DNA of 64,000 nt, from NCBI GenBank assembly GCA_030068145.1, contig JAPJBO010000200.1, positions 186,001-250,000 on the forward strand, given 5' to 3'. Positions 42,929-53,886 of the stretch are shown piece after piece. Under the pieces are notes generated by a model. The model was not told the DNA's origin and did no database searches. It was given only the letters and a program-made list of their open reading frames with translations. The stretch is from Diplonema papillatum (lineage: Eukaryota; Euglenozoa; Diplonemea; Diplonemida; Diplonemidae). Within the stretch, counting starts at the first letter, position 1, and each line of letters opens with the position of its first letter. The position numbers and the translations under genes were made by a program.

Positions 42929-44941
42929 ATGCGGCGCATCGGACTCAGAGCGGCCGCCTCGCTAGTTCTGCTAGTGTGGTCGGCGACCGTCGAAGCAGCG
43001 GACTGCACTTCTGCAAGCAGCTGCGCGGAATGCGTGGTGGACAAGAAGTGCGGATGGTGCACCGGGAAGACCGGTTGTGTAGCCGGCGACCTTCTGGGCC
43101 CGTTCTCCTCGTGCGCGGTGGAAGACGAAGCGTTCCGATATGGAGGCTGCACGGAAGACACGTCCGCGTACAGCAAGATCAACTTCGGCATCTCTGCCGC
43201 ATCCATCGTCGGCGGGCTTGTTATCTGCTTCGCCGGATACCGTCACATAGTCATGATGCTCGCGTGCGTTTCGTTTTTTACAACGGCCGCTGCGACGTGC
43301 CTCACTTACGCTAAACTAGTGTTCTTCTCGGAGCTCACGTATTCGCCGCTGTTCATCCTGCTCGCATCCATGCTCCTCGGACTGCTGGGAAGCGCGTGCA
43401 CCCTGCTGTCGTACAACGGAAGAATCTGGGTTATATTCTTTAAAATTGCGGTTTTCCAGCTCGGCTTGCTCGCGGGGATCCTGCTTGTCGTATGCCATTT
43501 GCAGTTATTGGGCTGTGCTCTGAAACAACCAGCCCAGAGACCACCTTTGGGCTACAGAAAGACAGACGTCAGCTCAAACCCGGTGCTGCAGCTAGCTCTC
43601 GCCTCTTTTTAAACTCAAAAGCAAGTTACAGAAAGGAGATACCCGACGTGGACCATTGCTAGCGTTATATGTGGCGGTATTTTAAAGTCTCCGGTAGACG
43701 ACCACCGCGTTGTGATGCCCATAACTCTAAGGGATTATCCCACTCACAGTCCACCCACCCGACAGGCGTGCATTCTCTCTTTTCGAATAAACTCGTGGCG
43801 GCTGCTGACGCCGTTCTCAAACCAGAGCGCCGTGCTGCTCATCGTCGCCTGGGGAAGCAGCGGTCTCATCGGCACAGGGCTGGGGCTGGGCTGCCTCCGA
43901 GGGCACAGAAAAGCGTTCATGATGTGCGTCTCGTGGGTGGGCGCCGGAATGACCATCCTCGGCGTTGACCACATCGTGGGATACTACCGAGACGACGACG
44001 TTGGCCTGAAAACAGCGATTCAACGCGTCCTCGCGACACACGTCCAGGGAACGTTAGAAAGTGAGGATTGGGGGGTTATTGCGTATGTGCTGTACGGGTG
44101 CCTGTGGCTGCTGGCGGTGGTGGGATTCGTCGTGCAGAGTAAAGTTACGGCGAGCAAAGGTTTGCGACACCTGACGCCTGGCGAAGTAAGAAGACTGCAG
44201 GCCAGTCAGTTCCATGCAATCGACGACCAGAATTTGCAACAAATGCGGAGAGTCGACCCAAGGACAGGCGAAGCGCGGGTTCTCAGCTACGACAACGACG
44301 CGACAGAGTTGGACGAAGCGTCCGACTTCGACGACTCGATCGAAGTCATTCGGAGCGCGAGGCGAAGACTGCAGTGGAGGAGAGAGACCTCGGGCATCAA
44401 AAAGGCACTGGCGGCTGTTGGGTTGATGAAAGCACCCAGCGACTCGAGTCTCGAAGATTATGAAGAGCGAGCTAGGCACGAAACGGAGGTCGCAGAGCGC
44501 AAGCTGCGTAAGGCAAGACGTGCTGCGAAAGTTAAAAGCAAGCGTTCAACCACGTCTTCGTCGCAATCTAGTCGTCGACGCAGCAGAGACACTGAAATCG
44601 CGTGCGGGGACGATCCTCCAGTTGTTGTGCACAACGAAGCGCACGAGGCAGTGTCTGACGAAACGGGCAACAGCGAGGAAAATGGTGTCGAGCATTCTGC
44701 GCCACTTAAAGGTGCTGCACGCAGCACTTGGCAAGCGTCGCCGCCGCCTTTGCCCCTGCCCAGTGACGAGCCGGAGTTTACTGTCCGGTCTGCAGTCGAG
44801 GTTTACTACGAGAACGACGGGTGGTACAGAGCGGTTGTCACGGCTTTCGACGCCCCAGCCCGCACGTACACTGTCACGTACGACACGGGCGAAGTCAGCT
44901 ATGGCGTTGAAGAAACCTTTCTTAGAAGAGTGGACATCTAA
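42929..44941 (+). CDS. PSI domain + seven-membrane-segment TMEM198/DUF4203-like protein with Tudor-like tail
   Basis: Exons 42929-43489 and 43766-44941; donor GTATGC and acceptor GACAG keep phase 0, giving 578 residues. Residues 1-23 are a signal peptide. Residues 25-74 have eight Cys (26, 32, 35, 41, 44, 50, 62, 74) with CGWC, the plexin-semaphorin-integrin (PSI) pattern. Seven hydrophobic segments follow, four before the splice (from IVGGLVICFAGY to FQLGLLAGILLV) and three after (SAVLLIVAWGSSGLIGTGLG, FMMCVSWVGAGMTILG, VIAYVLYGCLWLLAVVGFVV), as in TMEM198/DUF4203 proteins. The cytosolic tail (~200 residues) has a charged helix (EERARHETEVAERKLRKARR), a Ser/Arg stretch and a final Tudor/Agenet-like fold (VEVYYENDGWYRAVVTAF...YTVTYDTGEVSYG). 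Animal TMEM198 acts in Wnt signalling; here only a membrane receptor-like role is inferred. Confidence 0.8.
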
Positions 44942-45780
44942 AAATACATCTAGTCCGACTTGCACGCGCGCATTCTCGTGCGAGTGGCGCGGCGACGGTA
45001 CCCAATCTCCCTTGATTTTGGTAGGCCAGTACAATACAGAGGCTGTATGCCCAGCTGATGGTACGCCCTGCGGCTTGCAAACGCTGTTGTGGTACGCGGC
45101 ATCACCACGCTTATGGATATTCCTCTGTAGGACGTATCTACTGCTGAAGGCTGCCTATTCTAGTGCTCCGAAGTGACACCGAGGTGAGAACGGAGCAGTG
45201 GGGAGGTGGGGTAGGGTGTTAACCAGACATCGACCACCCCAGACCGAACCTTTTTGCGCCGTTTTCCTTTTTACAAAGCAGAGATACGGCACGCCCCCCA
45301 CCAACTAGCCATGCTCCTCTTGACCTTGTTGCCTACCACTTTTTCTCCTCGGAGCACCGGTTAGAGGCGCTACTACGTATTTGTGTTCAGACTAGCCAAA
45401 TGGATTTGTTTTGTTCTTCCCACATCCTGAAATGCAAATGTGCGCTCGGATTGGCGCCGCTCAAGCGTACCTTATGTCACTCGTTCATTTGTAAAGATTG
45501 CTCCGTTCTTCTCCCTGACTTGTTCCCGGATTAGGATGACACATACTACTACTACTTCCCACGGAAACTATCTAGCAAACCGGGCCGGTTTCAAGAAAGG
45601 TGGCAACCAGCCCGGAACCGGCTACACTACAGCGCATCGATGCAGTGCTCTACAAACTGCACGACCGAGCTGCACCAAAAAAGCTGGTGGATCTGAGGGG
45701 CGAAATAAACCGGGTCACCCGGGTAGCTAAAGAATTTCTAACTTAACCCAGATGGCAACAGTATCGTCTTATCCTTTTTT
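44942..45780. other. spacer with a short Cys-rich coding-like remnant
   Basis: Mostly non-coding. A stretch near 45430-45560 reads in one frame with a CKC...C...CKDC pattern, followed by GATGACACATACTAC; the latter and TTTGTAAAGATTGC recur at 49144-49185. Possibly the end of a decayed transposon gene; not assigned. Confidence 0.3.
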
Positions 45781-46072
45781 TACATAAGCGCCAGCTTGAA
45801 AGGAAATGCTCGACGATGCTGCCCGACAAAGAACAGAAGGGATCCAAAGTGCTGTAACTACCGAACCACGTGTTGAACGGACGTGAGGTCGTGCGGGTCT
45901 ACCCCTACACGACAAATCACACAAACACAACAGGTCAAAAGTCGTGAGTGAGAAAACAACACACGGTGGTGTAAGCGAAGAACAAATCAGATTGTGTTTG
46001 TATTGTATTTGCCCCTTACCTCTATATTTCCCCCCTTCCATTCGGAGTCGAAGCAGCTACGTCGAGTATTGT
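45781..46072 (+). repeat. family B element, copy B3
   Basis: Complete-looking B element: left TACATAAGCGCCAGCTTGAA with ATGCTCGACGATGCTGCCCG, right GAGTCGAAGCAGCTACGTCG then AGTATT. Nearly identical to B4 at 62785 over most of its length, so this pair is young. Confidence 0.75.
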
Positions 46073-48174
46073 TATTGAGTGGGCTGAACGCGCAGTCTTT
46101 TTCCCTCCGAGGTCTATTATTGTGTGCAGCGGGCGGCGCCCACGGCACACGGCACCAAGCATCCATGCGGAGCAAGCTCGCGCAACAACCATCGCACACT
46201 CGTATCAAGCTGCGCAAACTCACATCGCACACACACGTATCAGGTTATCACGCAACGCACACAAACCCTCTCCGGTAGCTCCGCGGTCTCTGACAAGCCC
46301 TGGTGTTCCTTGGAGGCACACGGAAGAGGGCCTCTGCAGGGGTGCCTACCCCCGCGAGTAAGTACGCCGGTAATGGTAATGACCAATAAAACGGTACAAA
46401 ATCCGATACGTTTGGCTCAGGGGCAAAATCCGATAATGGGCCCAAATCCGATACTGTCGCCATCTGTTTCAACCTCTGAAAAACAGGAAAAAATCGTGCG
46501 ATATTCCTCTCGGGAGATAGGCAGCCCGCTGTGAAAGTTGGGGGCGAACTCACCATCGAGACCCAGCTATCCGTGATTGCTTGTCGATTCTGGACACGAC
46601 ACGGGTCACTGCGCAGTAGCTATTCTTCCAAGTCCTAGAGAGGGTCAAATTGGTAGTTCTCAAATTTTGCTCTCCAGCCTAGTTGGGTTCCGTAGCAGAT
46701 GAAACACTGCCGGCCTGCTCATAGACTTCCAGGTGAGCAGTGTTTCACACGCGCTCACTTCAGTTTCACCTCTATTCAGCCTGTAGCGCGTTGCTGGCCC
46801 AGTCGGTTCCTGCCGTGCGACGTAGCGGGTTCAGAGCTGGAGTACTGGATTGACAGTTTGGTCGATTGCCCGGCTCCATTTGAGATGAGCTGAACACCTG
46901 CTCACTTACGCAAATCTGGGGTGGGGGTGTTCAAGAACAGCCCGTGCATCAAGGTTTCTTCCCCCCGCTCGCAAGCGCCGGCCGCGAAACAAGTTCCTGT
47001 AGACTCGCAAAGGGTCTTTCTCACATCACCAATCTCGCTCACCGAGGAAACGTTGCTCCTCCATCGTTGCTGGTAGCTGATGACAAAAGAAGTCAGAATC
47101 GGTCAGGATCTTTGTTGTCCAGAACTAACACTTCATGTCATGTTACTATTGCGGGGAAGACTTGACTCGGCCTCGAACAACCTTATCACCAGTCCTAGAC
47201 CAATCAAATCCATGCATCATACCGGCAACTTAGTTCTGGCACTGTCCTTGATGTTGCTCAGAGGCTTCTTCTTTTTGTTTATGATAAAGGCTTCGTCTGG
47301 AGTGCAACGAAAGTAGCCAATCCGGATACACAAGCTCAGCACTAAGAATGTAGCTGAACGCAAAAGGTTATCCTGATCGTTTGTTTCGAGGCGTACAACA
47401 ACATTCGTCTTGCGGGGATGAGTAGTGTGCGCAATGGATGATGAGCGGCTTCTTGCGTTACTTCAGCATCGAAATTTCGTTCCAATAGTAACCTGTGTCC
47501 CTGCTCATGTGTCTTCAAGACTTTGCCAGCGTGCTTTCTTGTACACATGCTGCTGCGTCGATCATCAGATCTCTCCACAGAATATGTTTTGGAGACCAGT
47601 AGTTCTGGCACACAAGTTTGCCCGATGGGGTTTGCAAGGGGGGCCCGTAGGGATTAGGACCCCGGGAGTGTAGGTCCACCCGCAACCCTTTACACAACTC
47701 GACCTCGTGGCATTCTTTATTGAGTTGTGGGTTACTGCCTCTTGCCTTACTCTCGTCGCTAGCTTGAGAGCTGCAATGCACAGCGCCACTCTTGATTGCC
47801 GTACGACTAGCCCCCTTCTCTTTGCTGTTCTGTCGAAGTTTGCGTCAAGCCGAAGCGTGGCCACTATCTTCAAAGCAACATCTCTAGCATATAGAACAGT
47901 AACAACGGACAATCAGAATATCGGTCAGCGCTTTTCGCCTCAAATGCGATCGACGGCGACGGGGCTCGAGCTGAAAGTTTAGAGCGGTTAACACCCCCTT
48001 TGCCGAGCTTTCAACCATTTTGAGCGCGAAGAACTTGGGGTTTTGCAAGGTTTCCTGCCCGCTGGTCGAGACGGTTTGCCCGTTTCGATATCCGCAAACA
48101 CAATACACTCAATATGTGAAAGTCCACTTGTTCTCCTTTTTCCACCAGTAATAATACCCACCACCAGGGAAGGA
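46073..48174. other. gene-poor spacer
   Basis: No supported gene. Three AAATCCGATA motifs lie at 46398-46456. An 11-bp inverted repeat (TGAAACACTGC / GCAGTGTTTCA) spans 46698-46748. Open frames are short and without domains. Confidence 0.4.
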
Positions 48175-48600
48175 ATGGACCCGTCCCTTTACAATCAACA
48201 TGCGCATCAGCAAGGCCAGCTCGTTGCCGTCGATGAAATGTGGAAACAAAGGCTGCAGAGCATCGTTGAAGAAGGTAAGACGCGGGAGCTGAACATGCAG
48301 ACGGAGATCGAGAGATTGCAGGAACGGCTGGCCCAGCTCACGCAGTCAAAAGAAACCGAGGTTACGCGAATTGTCGCGTACCTGAAAAGCTTCACGTCGC
48401 AGTGCCAATACAACAACCACACCAGCGTACCGTTGATTTTGCAGAAGTTGGAGCAGCTGACTAACGGACTCGTCGACCAAGCAACTGAGATACCAGCTGG
48501 TTCAACAAATCCAGCGCCAATTTTTGAAGGGGAAAACAAGCGAAAGCGAAACGAGGTGTGCTCGCGTTTATTCGTGCACAAGTGGTCAGAACAAGGATGA
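48175..48600 (+). CDS. short coiled-coil protein, probably only its first exon
   Basis: The start at 48175 (AGGAATGG: A at -3, G at +4) begins MDPSLYNQHAHQQGQL. Residues ~20-60 (EMWKQRLQSIVEEGKTRELN, QTEIERLQERLAQLTQSKET) have heptad-like spacing of Leu/Ile with charged flanks, a coiled coil. A second helix region follows (VPLILQKLEQLTNGLVDQ), then a basic nuclear-signal-like KRKRNE. Immediately after it is the donor-like GAG|GTGTGC (48556), the same hexamer used by the F-box gene. The stop at 48600 is therefore probably intronic and the protein continues in an exon I could not locate. No family recognised. Confidence 0.55.
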   Translation: MDPSLYNQHAHQQGQLVAVDEMWKQRLQSIVEEGKTRELNMQTEIERLQERLAQLTQSKETEVTRIVAYLKSFTSQCQYNNHTSVPLILQKLEQLTNGLVDQATEIPAGSTNPAPIFEGENKRKRNEVCSRLFVHKWSEQG

Positions 48601-48796
48601 ACCTCCATAGCGTACGGCCAGTCGACAGAAGCAATTCCACTACGTTCGACAAATCGACCTGCGCCCACCTTGCATAGGCGATAATCAAGAACGGAAATGC
48701 TCGGCGAAACCCCGTCAAAACAAAATCTCACCGGCTGCCTTAGTTGGACGAGTGCTACTACTTGTGCTATCGTCACAGATGGTTGCTGCATATCAA

Positions 48797-48870
48797 GTGA
48801 GAGGACCGGAAACTCCCGGAGAGATGGTCCCTGCACTCTAACTCGTCTCTCTCTCTCTGTCTCTCTCGGG
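48797..48870 (+). repeat. copy of the shared 3' segment with CT tract
   Basis: GACCGGAAACTCCCGGAGAG then GTCCCTGCACTCTAACTCGT and a CT/GT-rich run, matching 5405-5473 and partly 30868-30905 and 53810-53830. Confidence 0.6.
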
Positions 48871-48892
48871 AAAGGTCAACGCGGTAGACCAT

Positions 48893-49042
48893 GAGAACAC
48901 ATACAGGTGGGTGGAGAGAGGCCCTGGGACCGCTAGGGTGTGACTAACCCCGTCCCTGTCCCTCCCAGGGAGCCGCCCCAAAACTAGCCTGCCCACCTGA
49001 CGGTGGAGGCCCACACCCTTTCACTTGTTTTGATGTGTTCTC
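48893..49042 (+). other. 150-bp segment with three nested perfect helices (structured RNA or foldback element)
   Basis: Three collinear complementary pairs: GAGAACACAT (48893-48902) with ATGTGTTCTC (49033-49042); CAGGTGGG (48904-48911) with CCCACCTG (48992-48999); CCCTGGGA (48922-48929) with TCCCAGGG (48963-48970). A further small GGTG/CACC stem fits in the loop on the 3' side. No open frame, no known RNA family recognised. A foldback element with 10-bp termini is an alternative. Confidence 0.55.
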
Positions 49043-49254
49043 TCTCTCTCAAGTTCAAACAGCTACCATTACTCTGGAATGCCAACCAAATCTTTATTGC
49101 CGACGCGGCACTGCTACTACGGCCGCCTTACGCATTTTGTGTGTTTGTAAAGATTGCACTAAGATGACACATACTACAAACTACTAGTCCAGTCTATCGT
49201 CACAGATTGTTGCATATCTATGCTCTTCTTGCGTTAGTGGTATGTAAAGCTGAG

Positions 49255-50217
49255 TCACGCATGCTCTTGACAGACGCTAGCATCCGACACGCGCGTCAGT
49301 CGTGGGGTGGTGTTGATAAGGGGTTTCATCAGACACTCGGATGAGCTTCCGCCGCAGGTTCCCCTGCCCTGGGAGGTCTGTTTGGCTGCCTTCCGGTTGC
49401 GCTTCCGTGTTGGTGTTGTTGCTTCGCTCTTGGACTCCTTCTTCGACTTTGCACGGTCCCAACGTCTAGTCTGCTCTTCGTGCTCGTCTTGCGCAGTTCG
49501 TCTCTCCTGCCTGACTTCGTGCTTCCATCGGACCGTGCGTTCCCATCCCGACGGGTAGTGCGTCTGAGGACGAAAACTGTTGTTCAGTGTCGCAGCTTTG
49601 CGGAGTCCAGCCTGCGGCCCGCACCTTGTGTGTGTCGCCGGCCTTCCTCGCTGTCTGCTCCCTTGCGGCGGCCTCGTACGCGCGCATCGCGACGTCGAAG
49701 GTGCTGATTTGATTTGTGACCTCTTTGTTGAGACCGGCCATGTTCCCGCCGCCGAGACGTCATGACTCAAGGGCCGGATGCACTGGTGTATGCACAGTTT
49801 TTGCCAGGCGTCGTATCGCGCTCTTCATGGCGTACGAGGTTGTCACCGAGTCACGATACTCACCTCGTCCATCGCGGGGTTCGACAAAGCTTCGGCGTTC
49901 TGCTCGCGCGGCACGTGCTCCACTTCACGACGACGCCCTTCTGCCGCAGTTCCGCTACCTCTGCCTTGTACGGGCGCAAGGCCTCGGAACAGCGAGCGTT
50001 CCCTGACAAGTCCGCTGTTCCCCCGAACACCAGCTCTCCGCTCAGCCCCGGCTGGTCTTGCAGTGCCTTGACCATAGCCGTGTACAACGTCGATCGTCGC
50101 TCGCTCCTCGATCGGGGCGCAGATTTCCCATTGCTTTCTCCCCTCGAGGTAGTACACGGCTCCAGCGCCCGATACGGCTCCTCGCGTCATGCAACTAAGT
50201 ACCACACTGTGCTGCAT
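49255..50217 (-). pseudogene. broken RNase H-like relic (retroelement or reverse-transcriptase kin fossil)
   Basis: Read on the minus strand, the 5' part (from ~50217 to ~49840) contains stretches typical of the C-terminal half of RNase H-like (RVT_3-type) domains, such as VEHVPREQNAEA. The following part has a helix-rich stretch (NKEVTNQISTFDVAMRAYEA) and a Lys/Arg-rich end. No single frame covers it; I judge it broken in several places and therefore old. No terminal repeats were found, so the element family is not assigned. Confidence 0.45.
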
Positions 50218-51393
50218 ATCGGGTTCAAACTACACCCACCACCACCACTACACGGACACAACCCGCTCACAGAACGCGCCGAGCCACGAACTTTTAACGA
50301 CGCCGGCTACAAAACGAAGGATGGATCAGGAAGACGACCTTTTAATCGAAGAAGCACCACCGTCGAAAATGATCTAAACATGTAGCAAACGCTGGCACAG
50401 CCGGTCGTTTTGAACGCTTGGCGACCCGAAGAATATAATAAGACAGGGTCACTGTCGTACTCTGCATCCCTTGCGTCGTAGGCCTATTGATCCTTAAGAT
50501 TGTGTTTTAGTAGATACAAGTCATTATCCGGCGCCTCTTGTTCATCGTGAGCGTGCAGCAGAAAGTGAGACCCTCAGGTTTACTCAGACCTCCCTGGATA
50601 CAAGTGGTAGTCGGGCACAGCCAGGAGTTTGTCCTATTAGGAAGACAAATTCGTCACGTACATTCCTGAGAGAACACTTGTGGCTGGTTTTGAGGCTCCC
50701 CGAAGCAAAAACACTGTCACTTTAAAAAAAGAATAGCGGAGCCGCGTCAGAAGAGAGCTGTGCTCGCTAAACTCAACGGCCTATCAATGTGTGCCGGAGA
50801 ATCGGACGGCTTTCTTTTAAGAAAGACGAGAGTCTTAGAAATAGCGGAACTACAAATGAAAGATGACCTTGTGCTCCCTACTAGCCACTAGCCCTACTCA
50901 GTTCTACCCGCTGCTGACAACCGCTTTGCGAAGCGAAACTCTTGTCTGTTGCCTTCAACGACGATTCAGCAGCACTGACGAAAACCAGACTCACATCGCT
51001 GCTGTCTGCAGACAGTGCGGTGTTGAGTACATGTCCATTCCAAGCACGGTCTTGCAATCCCTGACAATATTACAAGTCAGTGCGTTCGAGTGCGAGTCGA
51101 AGTCAGGGTCGAAAGGAAATTACTACTTGTGCCAGTCCAGAACTCGTCGATACGCGACAAAACCTTACAAAGGCACCCGGCTTCCCAGAGTTTGAACTTG
51201 AGACGCCTTACAGTCGATAGTAAGTGCAATCTGGCAGGTGTATGTTTGACAGTAGTGCTCAAGACTGCTGTGTTCGCTTCTCCACAAACCGCAACAGGGC
51301 ACCGCAAGGGGCTGGGGAACGGCTTTCAGTACCCGATCTGCCTTGCATTGGCCATCTTGTCTTGCACACCTTTGTTGGAGCTAATTTGGTCGA
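50218..51393. other. spacer upstream of the RING gene
   Basis: An open frame at 50863-51195 contains one CRQC pair but no recognisable domain. I see no confident gene or RNA here. Confidence 0.35.
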
Positions 51394-52035
51394 ATGGCCA
51401 GCAGGGCGGGACCAACGAATCCGTTGCCGGATTTGCTTGGAAGCAGACATGCGAAGATGTACGAAAATCACGGGGACGGTGGCAAGCCGCGAATCCATCC
51501 CGACTACGATGAGGATGAATTGGTATCAGGCATGCTTGACGATCTGCTGAACGATGTTGTCGCTGAAGTGGTTTCTGACGCAACAGGATCGCCAGAAGTC
51601 TGCGTAGTCTGCTACGAGGACACGCGGCCTTCGCAAATGGAAACGACAGTGTGCAACCACCGGTTCTGTAAGCCTTGTCTCGATAAGATAAAGAAGACGC
51701 GGCCGATGTGTCCGCTGTGTCGGTTCCGTTTGGGAGAGGACCCGCCGGCACCTGCGTATGAAGAATCCATCTTTCACCTCCTCATTCGGCTTATTTCGTT
51801 GTCAAGTCGACTGAACAGGCAGGACACCCTTGAGCGCGACACCAGGCACATGCTCCTCGACATTGTTTTCGGGGTCCGGAACAGCAATCTATCCAACGAC
51901 ATCTTCAACGATGAAGACGCCATCACCGACGAGCAAGAACCGATCGAAACACAGACAGAACCTGAAGAAGCCCGCCAACCTTCTATCCTATCCGATGACG
52001 ATGACGACTCATCCAGTTCGACATTGGACTGGTAA
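51394..52035 (+). CDS. RING-HC finger protein, putative E3 ubiquitin ligase
   Basis: 213 residues from ATG 51394; an internal start at 51457 (MYENHGDGG) is also possible because residues 1-20 look less like coding sequence. The RING is complete: C70-x2-C73-x13-C87-x-H89-x2-C92-x2-C95-x10-C106-x2-C109, the C3HC4 order, with the P-x-C motif (MCPLC) used for E2 contact. Residues ~120-165 are helix-rich (SIFHLLIRLISLSSRLNRQD, HMLLDIVFGVR). The C-terminus is acidic and ends SDDDDDSSSSTLDW. RING-HC proteins of this size transfer ubiquitin from an E2 to bound substrates. No transmembrane segment or signal peptide. Single exon; the substrate is unknown. Confidence 0.82.
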   Translation: MASRAGPTNPLPDLLGSRHAKMYENHGDGGKPRIHPDYDEDELVSGMLDDLLNDVVAEVVSDATGSPEVCVVCYEDTRPSQMETTVCNHRFCKPCLDKIKKTRPMCPLCRFRLGEDPPAPAYEESIFHLLIRLISLSSRLNRQDTLERDTRHMLLDIVFGVRNSNLSNDIFNDEDAITDEQEPIETQTEPEEARQPSILSDDDDDSSSSTLDW

Positions 52036-53604
52036 AACGAACCTTTGCCTTCCCCCAGCAGGTTTAGGCCGACACGAGGGCTAGTGACAGCGTATGCACA
52101 GCTTGCGCAGCGAGGACCTGCACCCCTCGTTCAATATTTATGTAACCATACTGCATGCTGCACCTGCTCGTCTGCTTGCGTCGATCCTTTCTTCCGCCAT
52201 CTGCCACCCCTTCCCGTGTCTATCGACACGGCCCACGTTCTTGTTCTGATCCCACACTCCGCCGGCCATGCTGGCTTCGAAGAGCCTTGATGGACACCGC
52301 ACTGTTCCAAAAGGTGAAGATGACAGAGGGCTCACCAAGGGCCCTCCAAGAATTCCGCACGGCAGCGTCGTGGCTCGTTGGCTCTGGTGATACTTCGTGT
52401 CGGGACAGCGAGGGGAATGAATGACCTTTCAGTGCAGGACCCAACAGATGCCAGGCATTTGCAGCTCAACCCTTCCCGCAGTGTAAGTGTCACGGGGTTG
52501 ACACCTCAAAAGAGCAATTGCTTCTGCAAGACCACGGCACCTTCTCCACGGCACCTTTCGAAGGCAATATGGGAAATGCGTTCTGTCTCACGATGGTCCA
52601 GGGGAACACTCGATTTTACCTACTACCGTACCCGCTCAAGTTCTTGGCCTCATCAAGGCCTTAAACACCCCAGCCTCAGGACGTCGCCATAAAAAAGAAG
52701 AAAAAAAGACAACCCAATCAACTTCCACCAGTAGGGCACCTGCCAAGGGAATCAATCAACTGTCGTTAACGCACTTGAAGAGCAGAAAGACGACAAAAAA
52801 GAATTCACAAAAGTACCAAACACCCCCTCAAGAAATTGGTTCTTGTTGTGCGCGACTGTTGCTCCATAGGATTTCCGCCTGTCACTCGCTTGCAAGGGAA
52901 ACCCTCCCTTATATGAAAAGCGGTTGCGGCGACAGCACTGTTCAATATACCCTTCCCGCCTGTCTCATGTAAGCAACAAGCTAAAGACAACTCAATCAAC
53001 CCTTTCAGCTCCCACGAGCGGAGAAAAGAGTCAACTCCTTAAACTCTTAAAGGCGGGGCTTTGTTGGCGTGTCGAGCACATTGCTATGGAGATCCTTTCC
53101 TGCAAGAAAAAGAAAGGATGCCGCAAAATAATTGAAATGGACCAGTTATGCTTAGTCCGAACAGAACTGTCTATGCCCTGCTATTGCCGGAGCCTCAGGG
53201 CCTCGCATAGATGTCTTTCGGTAGCTCAGACGGCCGTGGCAGTTAGACCGACTTCCTTCCCTCGCGCGGTAACCATTGTTGCAACGTCCGTCTGCAGTCG
53301 GCATCAGGATCGACCGCATCCTCCAACCGAACGTCCTGTCCAACGAGTGAACCTGCATTTGTCGGGGTCCTAATCACCCACCCGGCACAGTGCAACCTGA
53401 TTGGGAAGAAAGCGCAAGTGGGCTTCCCGCCGAGCTATGAGTTCGTCGTGTGTGGGCAACGTTTGTTGATCAGGGCAGCCAGCAGGGCTGCACATCGTTG
53501 TTGCCAACATGCTGACGTCGCACCTTCAGTGCTGTGTTGTTCCCCATATTCGAGCAAAGACGACGTCCGGTCCGGACATAGTTTTGATCTTTCTGTCTAT
53601 GCAG
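52036..53604. other. spacer
   Basis: No supported gene. The pyrimidine-rich tail (TTTTGATCTTTCTGTCTATG before CAG at 53604) looks like a 3' splice site for the exon that follows. Confidence 0.35.
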
Positions 53605-53787
53605 GACGTACCTTTTGCTCAATGGTTCCCATCAAAGCGTTACGCAGTCGCGAAGAAAAGAGGGCCCGCAGCGTTACAAGGCGGCGATCCCCCGCAAGGC
53701 GAGCTAACCCCCGAACATCTCCTGCAGCGCCTGCTCCGGCGCCGCCACCCAGCCGCAGCGCGCCTCCGGGGCGACTTCCGCCCGTAG
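53605..53787 (+). CDS. orphan terminal exon resembling the PPR gene's 3' segment
   Basis: After a good 3' splice site the frame reads DVPFAQWFPSKRYAVAKKRG, then GELTPEHLLQRLLRRRHPAA and stops after ARLRGDFRP. The last part is homologous in DNA to the segment at 5337-5400 (there ARLRSD-stop). No upstream exon was found within 2 kb, so this may be a remnant of a duplicated gene end. A second frame across the same DNA is also open (Arg/Ser/Pro-rich, to 53915), so the reading is uncertain. Confidence 0.3.
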   Translation, partial: DVPFAQWFPSKRYAVAKKRGPAALQGGDPPQGELTPEHLLQRLLRRRHPAAARLRGDFRP

Positions 53788-53886
53788 CAGTACGAAGAGA
53801 AGTGTCCGGAAACTCCCCGGAGAGTTATACGGACGAGACAAAGCCCCCAATTCGGGCCGAAAGCCCCAGCAGTTCCTCCTACAACA

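Noticed and set aside
46698-46748. 11-bp inverted repeat as a mobile element terminus
   Set aside because: Loop too short for an element and no flanking duplication; a simple hairpin at most.
47640-47700. GC-rich stretch resembling structured RNA or tRNA
   Set aside because: No tRNA cloverleaf, no T-loop GTTCRAxxC at proper spacing, and no consistent long stem.
50863-51195. 110-codon open frame with a CRQC pair before the RING gene
   Set aside because: Only one Cys pair, no fold recognised, and composition equal to the spacer.
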